Below the pieces are notes generated by a model. It searched no databases, was not told where the DNA came from, and saw only the letters and a list, made by a program, of their open reading frames with translations. Both the position numbers and the translations under genes were made by a program. 64,000 bases of DNA from an uncultured Sphingomonadales bacterium (GTDB lineage: Bacteria > Pseudomonadota > Alphaproteobacteria > Sphingomonadales > Sphingomonadaceae): positions 1 through 64,000 of the forward strand of contig CAILBC010000008.1 in the NCBI GenBank assembly GCA_903832325.1, read 5' to 3'. Below are positions 1 to 8,782 of this stretch, piece after piece; position 1 is the stretch's first letter, and each line of letters begins with the position of its first letter.

Positions 1-2
1 AG

Positions 3-68
3 CTGCGGCTCAGCAACGCCAAGATGGATTGGATTGAACGGCTCGTGACCACGCTGTTCCTCGGTTAA
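3..68 (+). CDS. C-terminal tail of an unidentified gene entering from the left
   Basis: The first bases read in one frame as a 21-residue tail (LRLSNAKMDWIERLVTTLFL then G) ending in TAA at 66-68, directly followed by a second in-frame TAA at 69-71. I do not recognise the family. The same frame stays open after the two stops to 527, so this tail and the next gene could be pieces of one decayed gene. It lies in the segment that ends at the tRNA-Ser remnant near 700. Confidence 0.35.
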   Translation: MRLSNAKMDWIERLVTTLFLG

Positions 69-164
69 TAATTTGAGATTGCCTTTGCCGATATCAGCAT
101 CTCGTTTGCTAAGGTCAAAGCTTACACTACGCAGAAATACCGTAAGCGCCGACGGAATGCGGCA

Positions 165-527
165 TTGACGTTGGCCTATTTGGACAAGGACAGAACAGGG
201 AGCACCATCCAGAGACTCGTACTGGATGCTATCGAGAATCGTTTTCCGCACACTCGCGAGGAAGATAGGGACCTCTTTTGGCCTGAAGGGTTGCGCACTG
301 ACGGGCCTTTTCCCTATCGGCGATCGGCCGATGGCGTCAGGTCGCATTCCGACACCCCCTTGGCGGAACTCGCCAGCATAGCGCTGCCCTTTCTCCAAGT
401 TTCACTTTCTGACGAGGAAATCATCCAGAAAATGACGGAGCATTTTCGCTTGGAGCGCCTACGCCGGGCCACCCGAGCGCGTTTTGAGGCGGCTTTGGTA
501 ATTGCCCAGCGCGCGCAGGCTGTTTGA
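165..527 (+). CDS. hypothetical protein, possibly part of a decayed gene
   Basis: This is an open frame of about 120 codons with a TTG as the first plausible start; no ATG or clear ribosome binding site precedes it. The frame is open back to position 72, right after two tandem TAA codons, and the upstream 31 codons also look coding (an RKRRR basic patch). The product is charged and soluble, with no membrane segment or domain I recognise; the C-terminal third looks helical and Arg/Glu-rich. Base composition is visibly less GC-rich than the rest of the window, which suggests foreign origin. It may be a real small gene with a non-ATG start or the remnant of a longer one. Confidence 0.4.
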   Translation: MTLAYLDKDRTGSTIQRLVLDAIENRFPHTREEDRDLFWPEGLRTDGPFPYRRSADGVRSHSDTPLAELASIALPFLQVSLSDEEIIQKMTEHFRLERLRRATRARFEAALVIAQRAQAV

Positions 528-576
528 TTCATAGGGCTATAGCGTAGACATAGTGCTCATCATCGTCGGTCGCGGC

Positions 577-737
577 CCGCCATTTCTTGACCGCGTGTTG
601 GCCTGCCCAACCAGCCTCGCACCCGGCCTCACGAACCCTCGGAGTCCTTGTTGCGCTACGCGGCAAGCCGCTCCGCTGAGGGGGTTCGAATCCCTCCGTC
701 TCCGCCATTTCTTGACCGTGTGTTGGCCTGCCCAACC
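577..737. repeat. 36-bp imperfect direct repeat flanking a tRNA-Ser remnant (possible att scar)
   Basis: Positions 577-612 and 702-737 match at 35 of 36 positions (only the C/T after TTGACCG differs). Each copy starts with CCGCCA, the end of a tRNA-Ser, followed by the same 30 bases of downstream flank. The copies lie 125 bp apart. This fits a duplicated tRNA 3' end left by integration or excision of an element, with the foreign-looking bases 1-576 on one side and ordinary chromosome on the other. Confidence 0.6.
680..707 (+). other. 3' remnant of a tRNA-Ser gene (T arm, acceptor strand, CCA)
   Basis: Positions 680-696 fold as a T arm (GGGGG, loop TTCGAAT, CCCTC, with one G-U pair). They are followed by acceptor strand CGTCTCC (697-703), discriminator G (704) and encoded CCA (705-707), the usual 3' end of alphaproteobacterial tRNA-Ser. 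The matching 5' acceptor strand GGAGACG and a D arm are absent upstream, so this is not an intact tRNA. Confidence 0.65.
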
Positions 738-746
738 GGTCCCCAG

Positions 747-1304
747 CTATTGCGCTGGACTGGGTATGTCCAACGGCTCTTTGACATAGGGCACTTTGTC
801 CGAACGCAGGTTGAAGATATCCCCCTGCCGTGATGCGATCACGCCCATTTCGGCCATGGTCTGCGTCGGATCGATGCATTCGGTCGGCTCATAGACGTGG
901 GTGACAGGGTTGGTGGATTGCAGGTAATGATAGCACGCCCTTGGCTGCCCACCCATCGCCACCACGGCCCACGTGCCGTGCACGACCCGGCGATTGCCCG
1001 AATACCACATGAAAACAAGCCCATCATCGCTTGTAAATTCGGCATAAACCCCGTGGCCAGGCTGAAAGACAACCGCCGTTCGCCCCTTCAGCCTGGCGGT
1101 CAAAGCCTCTGACAATTGGGCCGCAGACCAATCCTTGATAGTATTTTTAGCCTCGTTCTGGCGCTGAACACTCTCGGAAATGATCCTTTCTGCGAATGCC
1201 TTGTCCATCGTGGCGGGCACTGTGATGGCCTTGTCTTCAGCCAGCGCGACCCCGGCAAACGAAATCAGGCCAACCAGCACCCCGGGAAATACCGACTTGA
1301 TCAT
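747..1304 (-). CDS. secreted hypothetical protein
   Basis: The 185-residue product starts with a clear Sec signal peptide: Lys at position 3, a hydrophobic stretch to about residue 20, then an Ala-Leu-Ala cleavage site before EDKAI. The mature part has no membrane segment and only two cysteines (around CYHY and ECID), which could form a disulfide. I do not recognise a domain. The ATG at 1304 is preceded by AAGG about ten bases upstream. It is transcribed toward the tRNA-Ser remnant and stands alone, with no operon partner. Function unknown; periplasmic or secreted location is inferred from the signal peptide. Confidence 0.7.
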   Translation of the reverse strand: MIKSVFPGVLVGLISFAGVALAEDKAITVPATMDKAFAERIISESVQRQNEAKNTIKDWSAAQLSEALTARLKGRTAVVFQPGHGVYAEFTSDDGLVFMWYSGNRRVVHGTWAVVAMGGQPRACYHYLQSTNPVTHVYEPTECIDPTQTMAEMGVIASRQGDIFNLRSDKVPYVKEPLDIPSPAQ

Positions 1305-1436
1305 GTTGCCGATGGCCTTTTTTTAAACGACGCATGAAGTATGCCATCGCAACACACAGCGTCAATCGGGTCCGGAAAGCCGGCACAACCCGGCCGGACG
1401 TTGACCCCGCCCCACCCCGGCATGATAGGATACCCG

Positions 1437-1697
1437 ATGGATTTTGACGATCAACTGCGCCGCTTTTTCGGGACCGACGATCTCGATACCCTCACCCCCG
1501 CGGCGCTGTCCGCAGGGGCAGAGCACATGCGCGTGGAACTGGGGCTGGAACAGGACAAAAGCCGGCGCTTCGCAATGTGGACCATCCTCCACACCCTGGG
1601 CGAAGCGCCGGACCTGGACATCGCGTTCAAGGACCCTGCAGACCGTGACGCCGCGCGCAATTTCATGGACCTGATGGACAAATCCGGCGACGGATAG
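1437..1697 (+). CDS. small conserved-looking hypothetical protein
   Basis: The 86-residue acidic soluble protein begins MDFDDQLRRFFGTDDLDTL. The ATG at 1437 is preferred over further upstream starts because residues before it are Pro-rich and non-protein-like. The sequence is dominated by amphipathic helices and has no signal peptide or membrane segment. From memory, similar short proteins occur as conserved hypotheticals in sphingomonads, but I cannot name a function. It converges on the acyl-CoA ligase gene with only about 36 bases between stop codons. Confidence 0.65.
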   Translation: MDFDDQLRRFFGTDDLDTLTPAALSAGAEHMRVELGLEQDKSRRFAMWTILHTLGEAPDLDIAFKDPADRDAARNFMDLMDKSGDG

Positions 1698-1733
1698 CGG
1701 CAATCGGCGCGTGGTTCAGCCGCCCCGAACATT

Positions 1734-3359
1734 TCAGGCCGTGGCTGCCATCGCCCGCGCCCAGCGATAGTCCTGCTTGCCTGCGGGCGAGCGGCGCACT
1801 TCGTCTACCCAGACCAGCGCCTTGGGCACTTTGTATCCGGCCAGGCGGTCGGCCAGGAACAGGCGCAGCGTGTCCTGGTCGGGCCTCGCCGTGCCCGGCC
1901 GGGATGCCACGATCGCCACCACGCGCTCGCCCCAGCGCGTGTCGGGCTGGCCGGCAACAACCGCGTCGAGGATTGCCGGATGCGCGCGCAGCGCTTCTTC
2001 CACTTCTTCGGGAAATATCTTTTCACCGCCGCTGTTGATCGAAGTCGATCCGCGGCCAAACACCACGATCGTGCCGTCGGCGTCCTGGCGTGCACTGTCG
2101 CCCGAAACCGCCCAGACCTGCCCCGCAATGCGCTGAAACACTTTGGCGCTGGATTCGGGATCACCAAAATAGCCAATCGGCACGTGGCCCGATCGCGCCA
2201 CCAGCCCGGTTTCGCCGGGTTGGGCAAAGCGGCCGTCGATCACCACGCGCTGGTGATCGCCCCCAGGCAGGCGCATCATGCCCTCGCTGCTGGCCTGCGC
2301 CGCGCCCGATACGCCGGTTTCGGATGACCCCATGCCATCCAGAATGGCCACCCCGGAGGGCAGCAGAGCCTGCAGATCATGCTTCACATGCTGGGAAAAC
2401 ACCGCCCCTCCCGATCCCAGATGCACCAGCGCCGCCAAATTCCAGCGCCCGGGATGCGCGCGCAGTGCATCGCGCAGTGGCACCGCCATGGCATCACCCA
2501 CGATCTGCACGATATTCACGCCCAGCCGCGCCACTTTGTCCCACACCGCCACGGCATCAAACGTCGGGCTTTCATCCAGCACGATGGTCAGGCCATTGAG
2601 CAGCGCCGACCAGGTGGTCCATAACGCGGCGGCGTGCATCAGCGGCGCCAGCGGAAACAGGAGCAGCCGGTGCGACTGGTGCACGCGTTCGGCAATCCCT
2701 TCGGGCCGGTCGAGCGGCCCCAGCGGATTGAAATAGCCCGCCCCGCCGGCACAGGCGAACAGAAACGCCTTGTGCGGCCACATCACACCCTTGGGCATGC
2801 CGGTGGTGCCGCCGGTATACGTCAGCACGATGTCCTGCTCCGACCGTGCCCAGCCCTTTGCCGGCGCCGCCTGCAGCAGCGTGTCATAAGCAATCGAACC
2901 GGCAATGTCCGCGCCCGACCCGTCCGACCCGCCCAACCTGTCCGACCCGCCCGACCCGTCTTCCACCGCCACGGCCAGCCGGATCGCAGGCAGCCGCAGA
3001 CGCACCGCGCGCACGATCGGGGAAAATTGCGCGCCATGTACAATCACGGCGGCCCCGGCATTGGCGAACAGGTGGCACAATTCTTCTTCGCGATAGCGAT
3101 AGTTCACATTGAACGGCACTGCACCCAGCTTGATCAGCGCAATGAACGCCTCAAGGTATTCGGCACGGTTGGCCATATAAAGCCCGGCGGTATCGCCCGC
3201 GCCAACACCGTGCGCCGCCAGGCCCGCAGCCAGACGGTCCGACCGGTCGTCCAGTTCGGCATACGTCAGCCGCAACGAATCGGATTCGATCGCGATGCGG
3301 TCGGGCACTGTGGCGGCAACAGCTTCGAACAAGTCCGCAAGGTGAAACTGGCTGGCCAT
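1734..3359 (-). CDS. acyl-CoA synthetase (FadD17/FadD19-like AMP-forming ligase)
   Basis: The enzyme activates a carboxylic acid as its acyl-AMP and then CoA thioester. The 541-residue protein has the P-loop-like motif YTGGTTGMPKGVMW near residue 180, a GMGSSETG adenine-binding segment near 345, and the C-terminal hinge/catalytic region ending in SPAGKQDYRW with the conserved Lys. The VMW ending of the P-loop is typical of steroid side-chain ligases such as FadD19/FadD17, so a sterol or bile-acid side-chain substrate is plausible but inferred. Around residue 140 there is a Gly/Ser/Asp-rich insert coded by an imperfect 18-bp duplication. It is the last gene of a minus-strand run after the P450 and DUF1254 genes, four bases from the latter, which suggests one operon. 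Confidence 0.85.
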   Translation of the reverse strand: MASQFHLADLFEAVAATVPDRIAIESDSLRLTYAELDDRSDRLAAGLAAHGVGAGDTAGLYMANRAEYLEAFIALIKLGAVPFNVNYRYREEELCHLFANAGAAVIVHGAQFSPIVRAVRLRLPAIRLAVAVEDGSGGSDRLGGSDGSGADIAGSIAYDTLLQAAPAKGWARSEQDIVLTYTGGTTGMPKGVMWPHKAFLFACAGGAGYFNPLGPLDRPEGIAERVHQSHRLLLFPLAPLMHAAALWTTWSALLNGLTIVLDESPTFDAVAVWDKVARLGVNIVQIVGDAMAVPLRDALRAHPGRWNLAALVHLGSGGAVFSQHVKHDLQALLPSGVAILDGMGSSETGVSGAAQASSEGMMRLPGGDHQRVVIDGRFAQPGETGLVARSGHVPIGYFGDPESSAKVFQRIAGQVWAVSGDSARQDADGTIVVFGRGSTSINSGGEKIFPEEVEEALRAHPAILDAVVAGQPDTRWGERVVAIVASRPGTARPDQDTLRLFLADRLAGYKVPKALVWVDEVRRSPAGKQDYRWARAMAATA

Positions 3360-3363
3360 CGGA

Positions 3364-4674
3364 TCAATCCACGCGGTCTATCGGGGGCAGGACATAACGG
3401 CCATCAAGCGCCTCGGCCCGGGGCAGATACATCCGCGTGACAATATGGTATGGTCCGGCAGGAACGGGCAGCCAGTTGCTCGTGCCTTCCGGCGGCGGAT
3501 CGGCCGCCAGCACGATATCGAGCGAACCGTCCGCGCCAAATGCAAGGCCGCGCGTGCGATCGCCAATGGCATAGCGGCGCAGCGGATTTTCGGTCAATTG
3601 CGCAGTCCGGCTGTCATAGGCGGTGATCGACCAGAAGGCATCGACCGGGGGCAGCGCGCCCGGCGCAAAATGGATGCGATAGCGGTGCGCGCCGGTCAGA
3701 TAACCGCCGTTGCTGTCCATGATCGCCGCCGGATAGATCGATTCTTCCGGTTCATTGACATAGCCGCCGCGCGCGATTTCGGCGCGCAGCAGGTAATCGC
3801 GCCCGGGATTGGCCACCGCGCTCGACAGCAACCAGCCATTGGCCGATTGTGTGGGCCGAAATCCGCGTGAGGCCAGCACTTCGGGCCCGATCCGCACCGC
3901 CCAGCCCAGCCCCAACGCCGCAGCAGGAGACAACGCGGCCGCATCGAACACGCACCCGGGGCCAAATCCGGCGCTGTCGAATTGCGCCATCAGCGCCTCT
4001 TCCCCCGGCACGGCGGGCAAAGTGCGCAAGGCACCGTTAAGCAGCGCGAAAAACGCCAGGCTGTCAAATGCGGCCAGCGGCGCGGCTTCGGTCACCGGGG
4101 GGCCCTGTACACCGTGCAGCGTGATCGCCTGCGACAAAGCGCGCGCCGCCTGTTCATCCCGGGCGCCATCAACAAACACCCGGCCCAGCAGCCAGACGGT
4201 ATCGGTGGGCAGGTGAAACGCTTCGCACCCCGCCGTCACCGTGCCGCCGCCGGGGCCCACCAGGGCATAGCGCAGCGCGCGGCCCCGGTTGGTGCGCGTG
4301 CCGAGGTGGTGGGGTTTGCCGTAAAGGTCCATGAACGCCAGCGTGTAATAGCGATCGCCCATTTCCGGCACATCGAGCAGCACCGGCCCGTGCGACAGAT
4401 CGAGCCAGGCATTGAGATAGAGCGTGTCGGAATTCGCGGCGCGCAATTGCCCCTGCGTGGCCGGGGTCAGCACGCCGGGATAGACCGCCATCACGTTCAC
4501 CGGCGCCGCCACCGGTTGATCGGCACGCACGCGGTGCGTTTCATTGTGCCGCTGCTTCAGCATATCGACAATGGGAAAGCCGTAGATGAACCCTTGCAGG
4601 CCAATCGCCTGCGCCAGCATCGTTTCGGCATCCATCGTGGCGGCGGCGCACTGGTCCGGGGTGGGCAGAGTCAT
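3364..4674 (-). CDS. DUF1254/DUF1214 domain protein
   Basis: The 436-residue protein carries an N-terminal DUF1254 domain (YGFPIVDML, then NVMAVYPG and NSDTLY) and a C-terminal DUF1214 domain (FWSITAYDSRT, then NPLRRYAIGDRT). These domains occur together in proteins of unknown biochemical role, often near lipid or xenobiotic catabolism genes. No signal peptide is visible. I chose ATG 4674 because AAAGGA lies eight bases upstream; ATG 4683 and a start at 4707 are possible. It sits between a P450 and an acyl-CoA ligase in one direction, so a role in handling a hydrophobic substrate is an inference only. Confidence 0.75.
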   Translation of the reverse strand: MTLPTPDQCAAATMDAETMLAQAIGLQGFIYGFPIVDMLKQRHNETHRVRADQPVAAPVNVMAVYPGVLTPATQGQLRAANSDTLYLNAWLDLSHGPVLLDVPEMGDRYYTLAFMDLYGKPHHLGTRTNRGRALRYALVGPGGGTVTAGCEAFHLPTDTVWLLGRVFVDGARDEQAARALSQAITLHGVQGPPVTEAAPLAAFDSLAFFALLNGALRTLPAVPGEEALMAQFDSAGFGPGCVFDAAALSPAAALGLGWAVRIGPEVLASRGFRPTQSANGWLLSSAVANPGRDYLLRAEIARGGYVNEPEESIYPAAIMDSNGGYLTGAHRYRIHFAPGALPPVDAFWSITAYDSRTAQLTENPLRRYAIGDRTRGLAFGADGSLDIVLAADPPPEGTSNWLPVPAGPYHIVTRMYLPRAEALDGRYVLPPIDRVD

Positions 4675-4714
4675 CACGGGCATCCTTTCGCGCAAATCGG
4701 CCGGCAAAAATGCC

Positions 4715-5959
4715 TCACCCCGCCATCCGATACCGGATCGGCAGACGCTTCAGCCCGCCGGTATGGTTGGTCTTCACCCATTCGGGATCGCCATCCAGGT
4801 CGATATGTTCCACCCGCGCGACCACTTCGCGAAACAGCGCCTCCACCTCCATTTCGGCCAGAATCCGGCCCAGGCAATGGTGCGCGCCATAGCCAAACGC
4901 GACATGGCGATTGGGCGACCGATCAACCAGGAACCGGTCGGGCTCGGCAAAGGCGTCTTCATCGCGATTGGCCGAAAGATACATCAGGCACACGCTTTCT
5001 CCCGCTGCAATCGCCTGCCCGCCCAGCATGGTATCGCTGGCAGCGGTGCGCATGAAATGGCGCACCGGCGTTGCCCAGCGGAACATTTCCTGCGCCGCAT
5101 CGGGGATCAGCGCGGGATTGGCGCGCAGCCTGGCAAACTGGTCGGGATTGAGCGCCAGCTGCATCATGCCGACCCCGACAGTGGAACTGGTCGTATCGTG
5201 CCCTGCTGCTGCCAGCAACATGCCATAAGACAGCGTATCGATATCGGGCAAAGGCTGGCCATGCAGCGTGGCATTGGCCACCACCGACATCAGGTCTTCG
5301 GCCGGGGCCGCGCGCCGCTGTGCCACCACGGTGCCCAGATAGTGAAAAAATTCCATGACCACGTCCTGGCCATATTCGCCGCTGCGCTGCCGTTCGGGGT
5401 CCTGCGATCCGAACAGTTCCTGCGTCAGGCGCAGCACCAGCGGCGCGTCGCTGTCGGGCAGCCCGAGGATCGAAGTGATCATGATCAGCGGATAGGGCAC
5501 CGCAATCGCCTCGATAAAATCGCATGCCCCGCCCAGCGCGGCCAGCTTGTCCACATAGCTTCGCGCCAGATCGGCCATGCGGCCGCGCAACGTGTCAAGA
5601 AACCGCGAATTGAACCAGGTTTGCGTCAGCGCACGATAATCGCGATGATCCGCCCCATCCATATCGAGCAATGTGCGCACCGGCCCGGTCCGCACGCCCC
5701 ATTGGGCCAGTATGGCATCCTCGATATCGCGCGGCATCAGCGTTTGGCGCGGCGCAGCCAGCCAGGTGCGGCTGTCACGCTCCACCGCCATGATTTCCTC
5801 GCGGCGCAGCACGGCCCAGAACGGGCGATAGGGTTCCTGCTCCACCCACAGCACCCGCCCGGTGGCGCGCAGCGCCTTGCACCGCTGCGCCACTTCGGCC
5901 TCATCGAGATAGGCCTCGGGCGAAAACACGTCGAGCGTGGCAAGCGGCCGGTTCATCAT
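4715..5959 (-). CDS. cytochrome P450
   Basis: This is a soluble 414-residue class I bacterial P450 that would hydroxylate a hydrophobic substrate using electrons from a ferredoxin system, which is not encoded nearby. Visible features are the I-helix oxygen-activation motif AGHDTTSS at 252-259, the ExxR pair at E291/R294, and the heme-binding loop FGYGAHHCLG with the thiolate Cys362. Length is normal for the family. ATG 5959 has GGGAG five bases upstream; a second Met follows. Together with the ligase and DUF1254 genes it suggests oxidation of a substrate to an acid and then CoA activation, as in steroid side-chain attack by CYP125/CYP142-type enzymes. The subfamily cannot be assigned by eye. 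Confidence 0.9.
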   Translation of the reverse strand: MMNRPLATLDVFSPEAYLDEAEVAQRCKALRATGRVLWVEQEPYRPFWAVLRREEIMAVERDSRTWLAAPRQTLMPRDIEDAILAQWGVRTGPVRTLLDMDGADHRDYRALTQTWFNSRFLDTLRGRMADLARSYVDKLAALGGACDFIEAIAVPYPLIMITSILGLPDSDAPLVLRLTQELFGSQDPERQRSGEYGQDVVMEFFHYLGTVVAQRRAAPAEDLMSVVANATLHGQPLPDIDTLSYGMLLAAAGHDTTSSTVGVGMMQLALNPDQFARLRANPALIPDAAQEMFRWATPVRHFMRTAASDTMLGGQAIAAGESVCLMYLSANRDEDAFAEPDRFLVDRSPNRHVAFGYGAHHCLGRILAEMEVEALFREVVARVEHIDLDGDPEWVKTNHTGGLKRLPIRYRMAG

Positions 5960-6085
5960 CGCATCTCCCGATTGCCGGCGGTTTGCTGCCCCCGTTCATC
6001 GGGGCACCGAACGTGCAATGCAGGCCATGATGCCAGCGCCCGTGTGCCCGCGCACCACACTTGCCGCCCAAAATGGGCGGCGTGA

Positions 6086-6526
6086 TCAGGCGCCCTCCAG
6101 CGCCGCCAGCAAATCGCGCAGATACCGCGCCGAACTGTCGGTCAGCGCCTGCAGGCTGTCTTTCGCCTGGTCGGTCACGGTCAGAAAGCCGGCAGAGCTG
6201 CGCTGCACCCACCCGCGCGCCACCAGCACGCCAATCTTGCGCCGCGCCGTTTCGCGCGGAATTCCGCTGAAATCGGCGATAGACTGCAAATTCACATCCG
6301 CCGGTGCCACCAGATTCACAGGGCTGGTGCGAAACTGCGCCTCGGTCATCCCGGCCGGCGCATTGCGCGGGGTAAAGCTGCGCTCGCCGATGATCGTCAG
6401 CACCAGAAACAGATCCAGGTCTCCATCAAACGCTGCCCGGCACGCCACCAGATGCCGCGTCAACGCCGCCACATGCTGCGCGTGCAACTTTCCGAAATTG
6501 GCCCTCAATGCGTCTTTGTCGACCAT
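6086..6526 (-). CDS. winged helix-turn-helix transcriptional regulator
   Basis: The 146-residue protein has a DNA-binding wing in its second half: SIADFSGIPRETARRKI reads as helix-turn-helix, followed by VLVARGWV and a beta-hairpin. The N-terminal half is helical and may be a dimer or effector region. It resembles small MarR- or Crp-type regulators without a full ligand domain. It is transcribed in the same direction as the P450 gene and lies 126 bases upstream of it, so it may control the P450/DUF1254/ligase run. The ligand is unknown. Confidence 0.7.
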   Translation of the reverse strand: MVDKDALRANFGKLHAQHVAALTRHLVACRAAFDGDLDLFLVLTIIGERSFTPRNAPAGMTEAQFRTSPVNLVAPADVNLQSIADFSGIPRETARRKIGVLVARGWVQRSSAGFLTVTDQAKDSLQALTDSSARYLRDLLAALEGA

Positions 6527-6687
6527 GCCCCAACCTTACTGAAAGCCATCCCCGATCACGGTCAGGGCCCGCGTGGGGGTGTGCAACGCAACGCGCGACA
6601 CGCCCCATCCCAACCACAGGACACCCCTTTCCCGAGGGGCGGGGATGGCCAGAACGCCAAACCCCTGCACCCGAAATCCGCAAAGCC

Positions 6688-8028
6688 CTAAACCCCGTAA
6701 ACCGGCAGCGGCATCGTGCCGTCGAAATAGCGTTGCAGGCGGAACGGCGTTGGATCGACTATCGGCGCGCGGCCCAGCACCAGGTCGGCCGCCAGGTGCC
6801 CGCCGGCCGGCCCCGCGCCAAACCCGTGCCCGGAAAAGCCGGTCGCCACGACCAGGCCGCCGATTGCCGCCACCGGAGAAATCACCGGCACCGTATCAGG
6901 CGTGGCATCGATGAACCCGGCCCAGGTCTGCACCGGACGCGCCGTGGCCAGCGCCGGATAGCGCCGGCGCAGCAGCGCAAAGGCGCGCGCCAGATAGGCC
7001 GCATCGGGCTGCGGATCGAGCACGCGCACCGTTTCATAGGGGGATGGCCGATCCAGCGGCACCGGCGCCCCGTCGCGCCATTCGCGCAGGAAATCCGAAC
7101 CGAATTTCAGCCGGATATGCCGCCATTCCATGCCCAGCAAATGGCGATAGAGCCCCATGTGGCGGAATGAGGCGGGGATCACCGGAATGGCATTGAGATG
7201 CCCGTTGGCCACGGTAAAGCCGCCATCGGCGCGGCGCCTGATGCCCAGCGTGCCGTCCCAGAAATTGGGCATCGGGCCGGCATCGGCGGGAAACGGCTGC
7301 GTGCGCGCCACGCTCGCGCGCACCGGCAATTGCGGCAGGGCAATGCCCAGGTCCGCCAGAATGCGCCGGGTCCACACGCCGCCGGCCACCACCACCGCGT
7401 CCGCCGCGATCGTGCCGCGTTCGGTCACCACGCCCAGCACGCGCCCACCGGCCACGTCAATGCCGCGCGCCGCGCAATCGGTCAGAATCGTCACGCCCAG
7501 CGCCCGCGCCGCCTGCGCCATCAATGGCACCGCGCGCTGCGGTTCGGCCCGGCCGTCGGTGGCGCAATACATGCCGATGGCCGGCCGCGCGGCATCACCC
7601 GGCAGCAGCGCCTCCAGCGCCGCGCCCTCGACCATTTCGCCATGGATGCCCGCGCCCGCAGCCTCCGCGATCCAGGCGCGGTTGTGCGCCACCGCGGCCT
7701 CGTCGCGCGCCGCATAAAGCGTGCCGCACGTGGCGAAGCCGGTATCGCCGCCCACGCGTTCATTCATCGTGCGCCACAGCCGCAGCGATTCCCGCGCCAG
7801 ATCGAATTCGCGCGGATCGCGCCCGGCGGCGCGGCACCAGCCCCAGTTGCGGCTTGATTGTTCGCCGGCGATCTGCCCTTTTTCCACCAGCGCCACGCGC
7901 TGCCCCGCTTCGGCCAGGGTGAGCGCCGCATAGACCCCGATCACCCCGCCGCCGATCACCACCGTATCGACACGGGGCGGGCATTCGCGGTCTCCGAACA
8001 CGGCAATTGTCTGGGGGCCCAAAATCAT
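6688..8028 (-). CDS. FAD-dependent oxidoreductase, DAO/glycine oxidase family
   Basis: The 446-residue flavoprotein has the dinucleotide-binding motif VVIGGGVIGVYAALTLAEAG near residue 25 and a C-terminal FAD contact FSGHGFGAGPAGG, as in D-amino-acid oxidase and sarcosine or gamma-glutamylputrescine oxidase relatives. The SSRNWGWCR segment is typical of a subgroup often near amine transporters. I set the start at ATG 8028 because the residues before it are Arg/Cys-rich and belong to the tail of the TetR gene in another frame. It sits 31 bases downstream of tetR and then an APC permease, suggesting oxidation of an imported amine or amino acid. Substrate unknown. Confidence 0.82.
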   Translation of the reverse strand: MILGPQTIAVFGDRECPPRVDTVVIGGGVIGVYAALTLAEAGQRVALVEKGQIAGEQSSRNWGWCRAAGRDPREFDLARESLRLWRTMNERVGGDTGFATCGTLYAARDEAAVAHNRAWIAEAAGAGIHGEMVEGAALEALLPGDAARPAIGMYCATDGRAEPQRAVPLMAQAARALGVTILTDCAARGIDVAGGRVLGVVTERGTIAADAVVVAGGVWTRRILADLGIALPQLPVRASVARTQPFPADAGPMPNFWDGTLGIRRRADGGFTVANGHLNAIPVIPASFRHMGLYRHLLGMEWRHIRLKFGSDFLREWRDGAPVPLDRPSPYETVRVLDPQPDAAYLARAFALLRRRYPALATARPVQTWAGFIDATPDTVPVISPVAAIGGLVVATGFSGHGFGAGPAGGHLAADLVLGRAPIVDPTPFRLQRYFDGTMPLPVYGV

Positions 8029-8059
8029 GCACTCCTGATTTTCATGAAAATGGCGACCA

Positions 8060-8782
8060 TCACGCCGCAAACAGCCGCCGCGCCGCCTGGTCGCACAGCG
8101 CGATGCAGCGATCATGCGGCGTGCGCCGGTCTGACAGGTAATATTCGATCCACAACCCGTCGAGCACCGCCGACAGGATCGCGATGGCATCGGCCATCGG
8201 CAAATGGCCAGAAGGTTGGGGGCCAGAAGGATGCGGGCCGGCAGGCGGCGGCAGGCGGCTGACAATCCGTTCCATCAGCGCGCGCTGGCGCATGTTGAAC
8301 GCCGTGCTGACAATCGCGAAATCATCGCGCGTGCGCACTTGCTGCCAGAACACCATCCAGGCGCCGATGATATCGCCGCTGGCCCAGTCATCGGAAAACA
8401 CCGCCACGAAAAACGCGTGCAGCGCGCCCCAGGGATCGCCCTCAAACGGCGCGATCGACGCCTCCACATGGGCCAGCATGTCTTCACACAGTTGCTCATA
8501 GGTTTCGAACAACAGATTGTCGGGATTACGGAAATAATGCCGCAGCAGCCCGTGCGACACCCCCGCCTGGCGGCAGATTTCGCGCCCCGTGGTGCCGCGC
8601 GGGCCCAGCCGGGCAAGACAGCTGACCGTGGCATCGAGCAAGTCCTTGCGCCGCACCAGCGGCGATTCCCGCTTCACCCGCCGCCGCGCGCCTGCCGGGC
8701 GGGTTTTCGGGCGGGTCTCTGGGCCGGCTTCCGGGATTTCCGGCACCGGTGCATCGGCCATCATCGTGTCACGCCTGTCCAT
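8060..8782 (-). CDS. TetR family regulator (BetI-like)
   Basis: The 240-residue protein has an Arg-rich N-terminal tail, then a TetR helix-turn-helix around residues 45-90 (GTTGREICRQAGVSHGLLRHYF) and a helical ligand domain ending in LDGLWIEYYLSDR, a segment seen in BetI-type regulators. It overlaps the end of the APC permease gene by 14 bases, so it is translated in the same operon. It probably represses this transporter/oxidase operon in response to an amine, by analogy with BetI, but no operator was identified. Starts at 8764 or 8761 are also possible. Confidence 0.85.
   Translation of the reverse strand: MDRRDTMMADAPVPEIPEAGPETRPKTRPAGARRRVKRESPLVRRKDLLDATVSCLARLGPRGTTGREICRQAGVSHGLLRHYFRNPDNLLFETYEQLCEDMLAHVEASIAPFEGDPWGALHAFFVAVFSDDWASGDIIGAWMVFWQQVRTRDDFAIVSTAFNMRQRALMERIVSRLPPPAGPHPSGPQPSGHLPMADAIAILSAVLDGLWIEYYLSDRRTPHDRCIALCDQAARRLFAA

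Noticed and set aside
577..737. CRISPR array
   Set aside because: There are only two copies with no regular spacers, and the sequence is tRNA-derived.
529..879. Minus-strand open frame containing ETEGFEPP
   Set aside because: It is the reverse reading of the tRNA-Ser 3' end, a well-known false protein, and it also overlaps the secreted protein gene.
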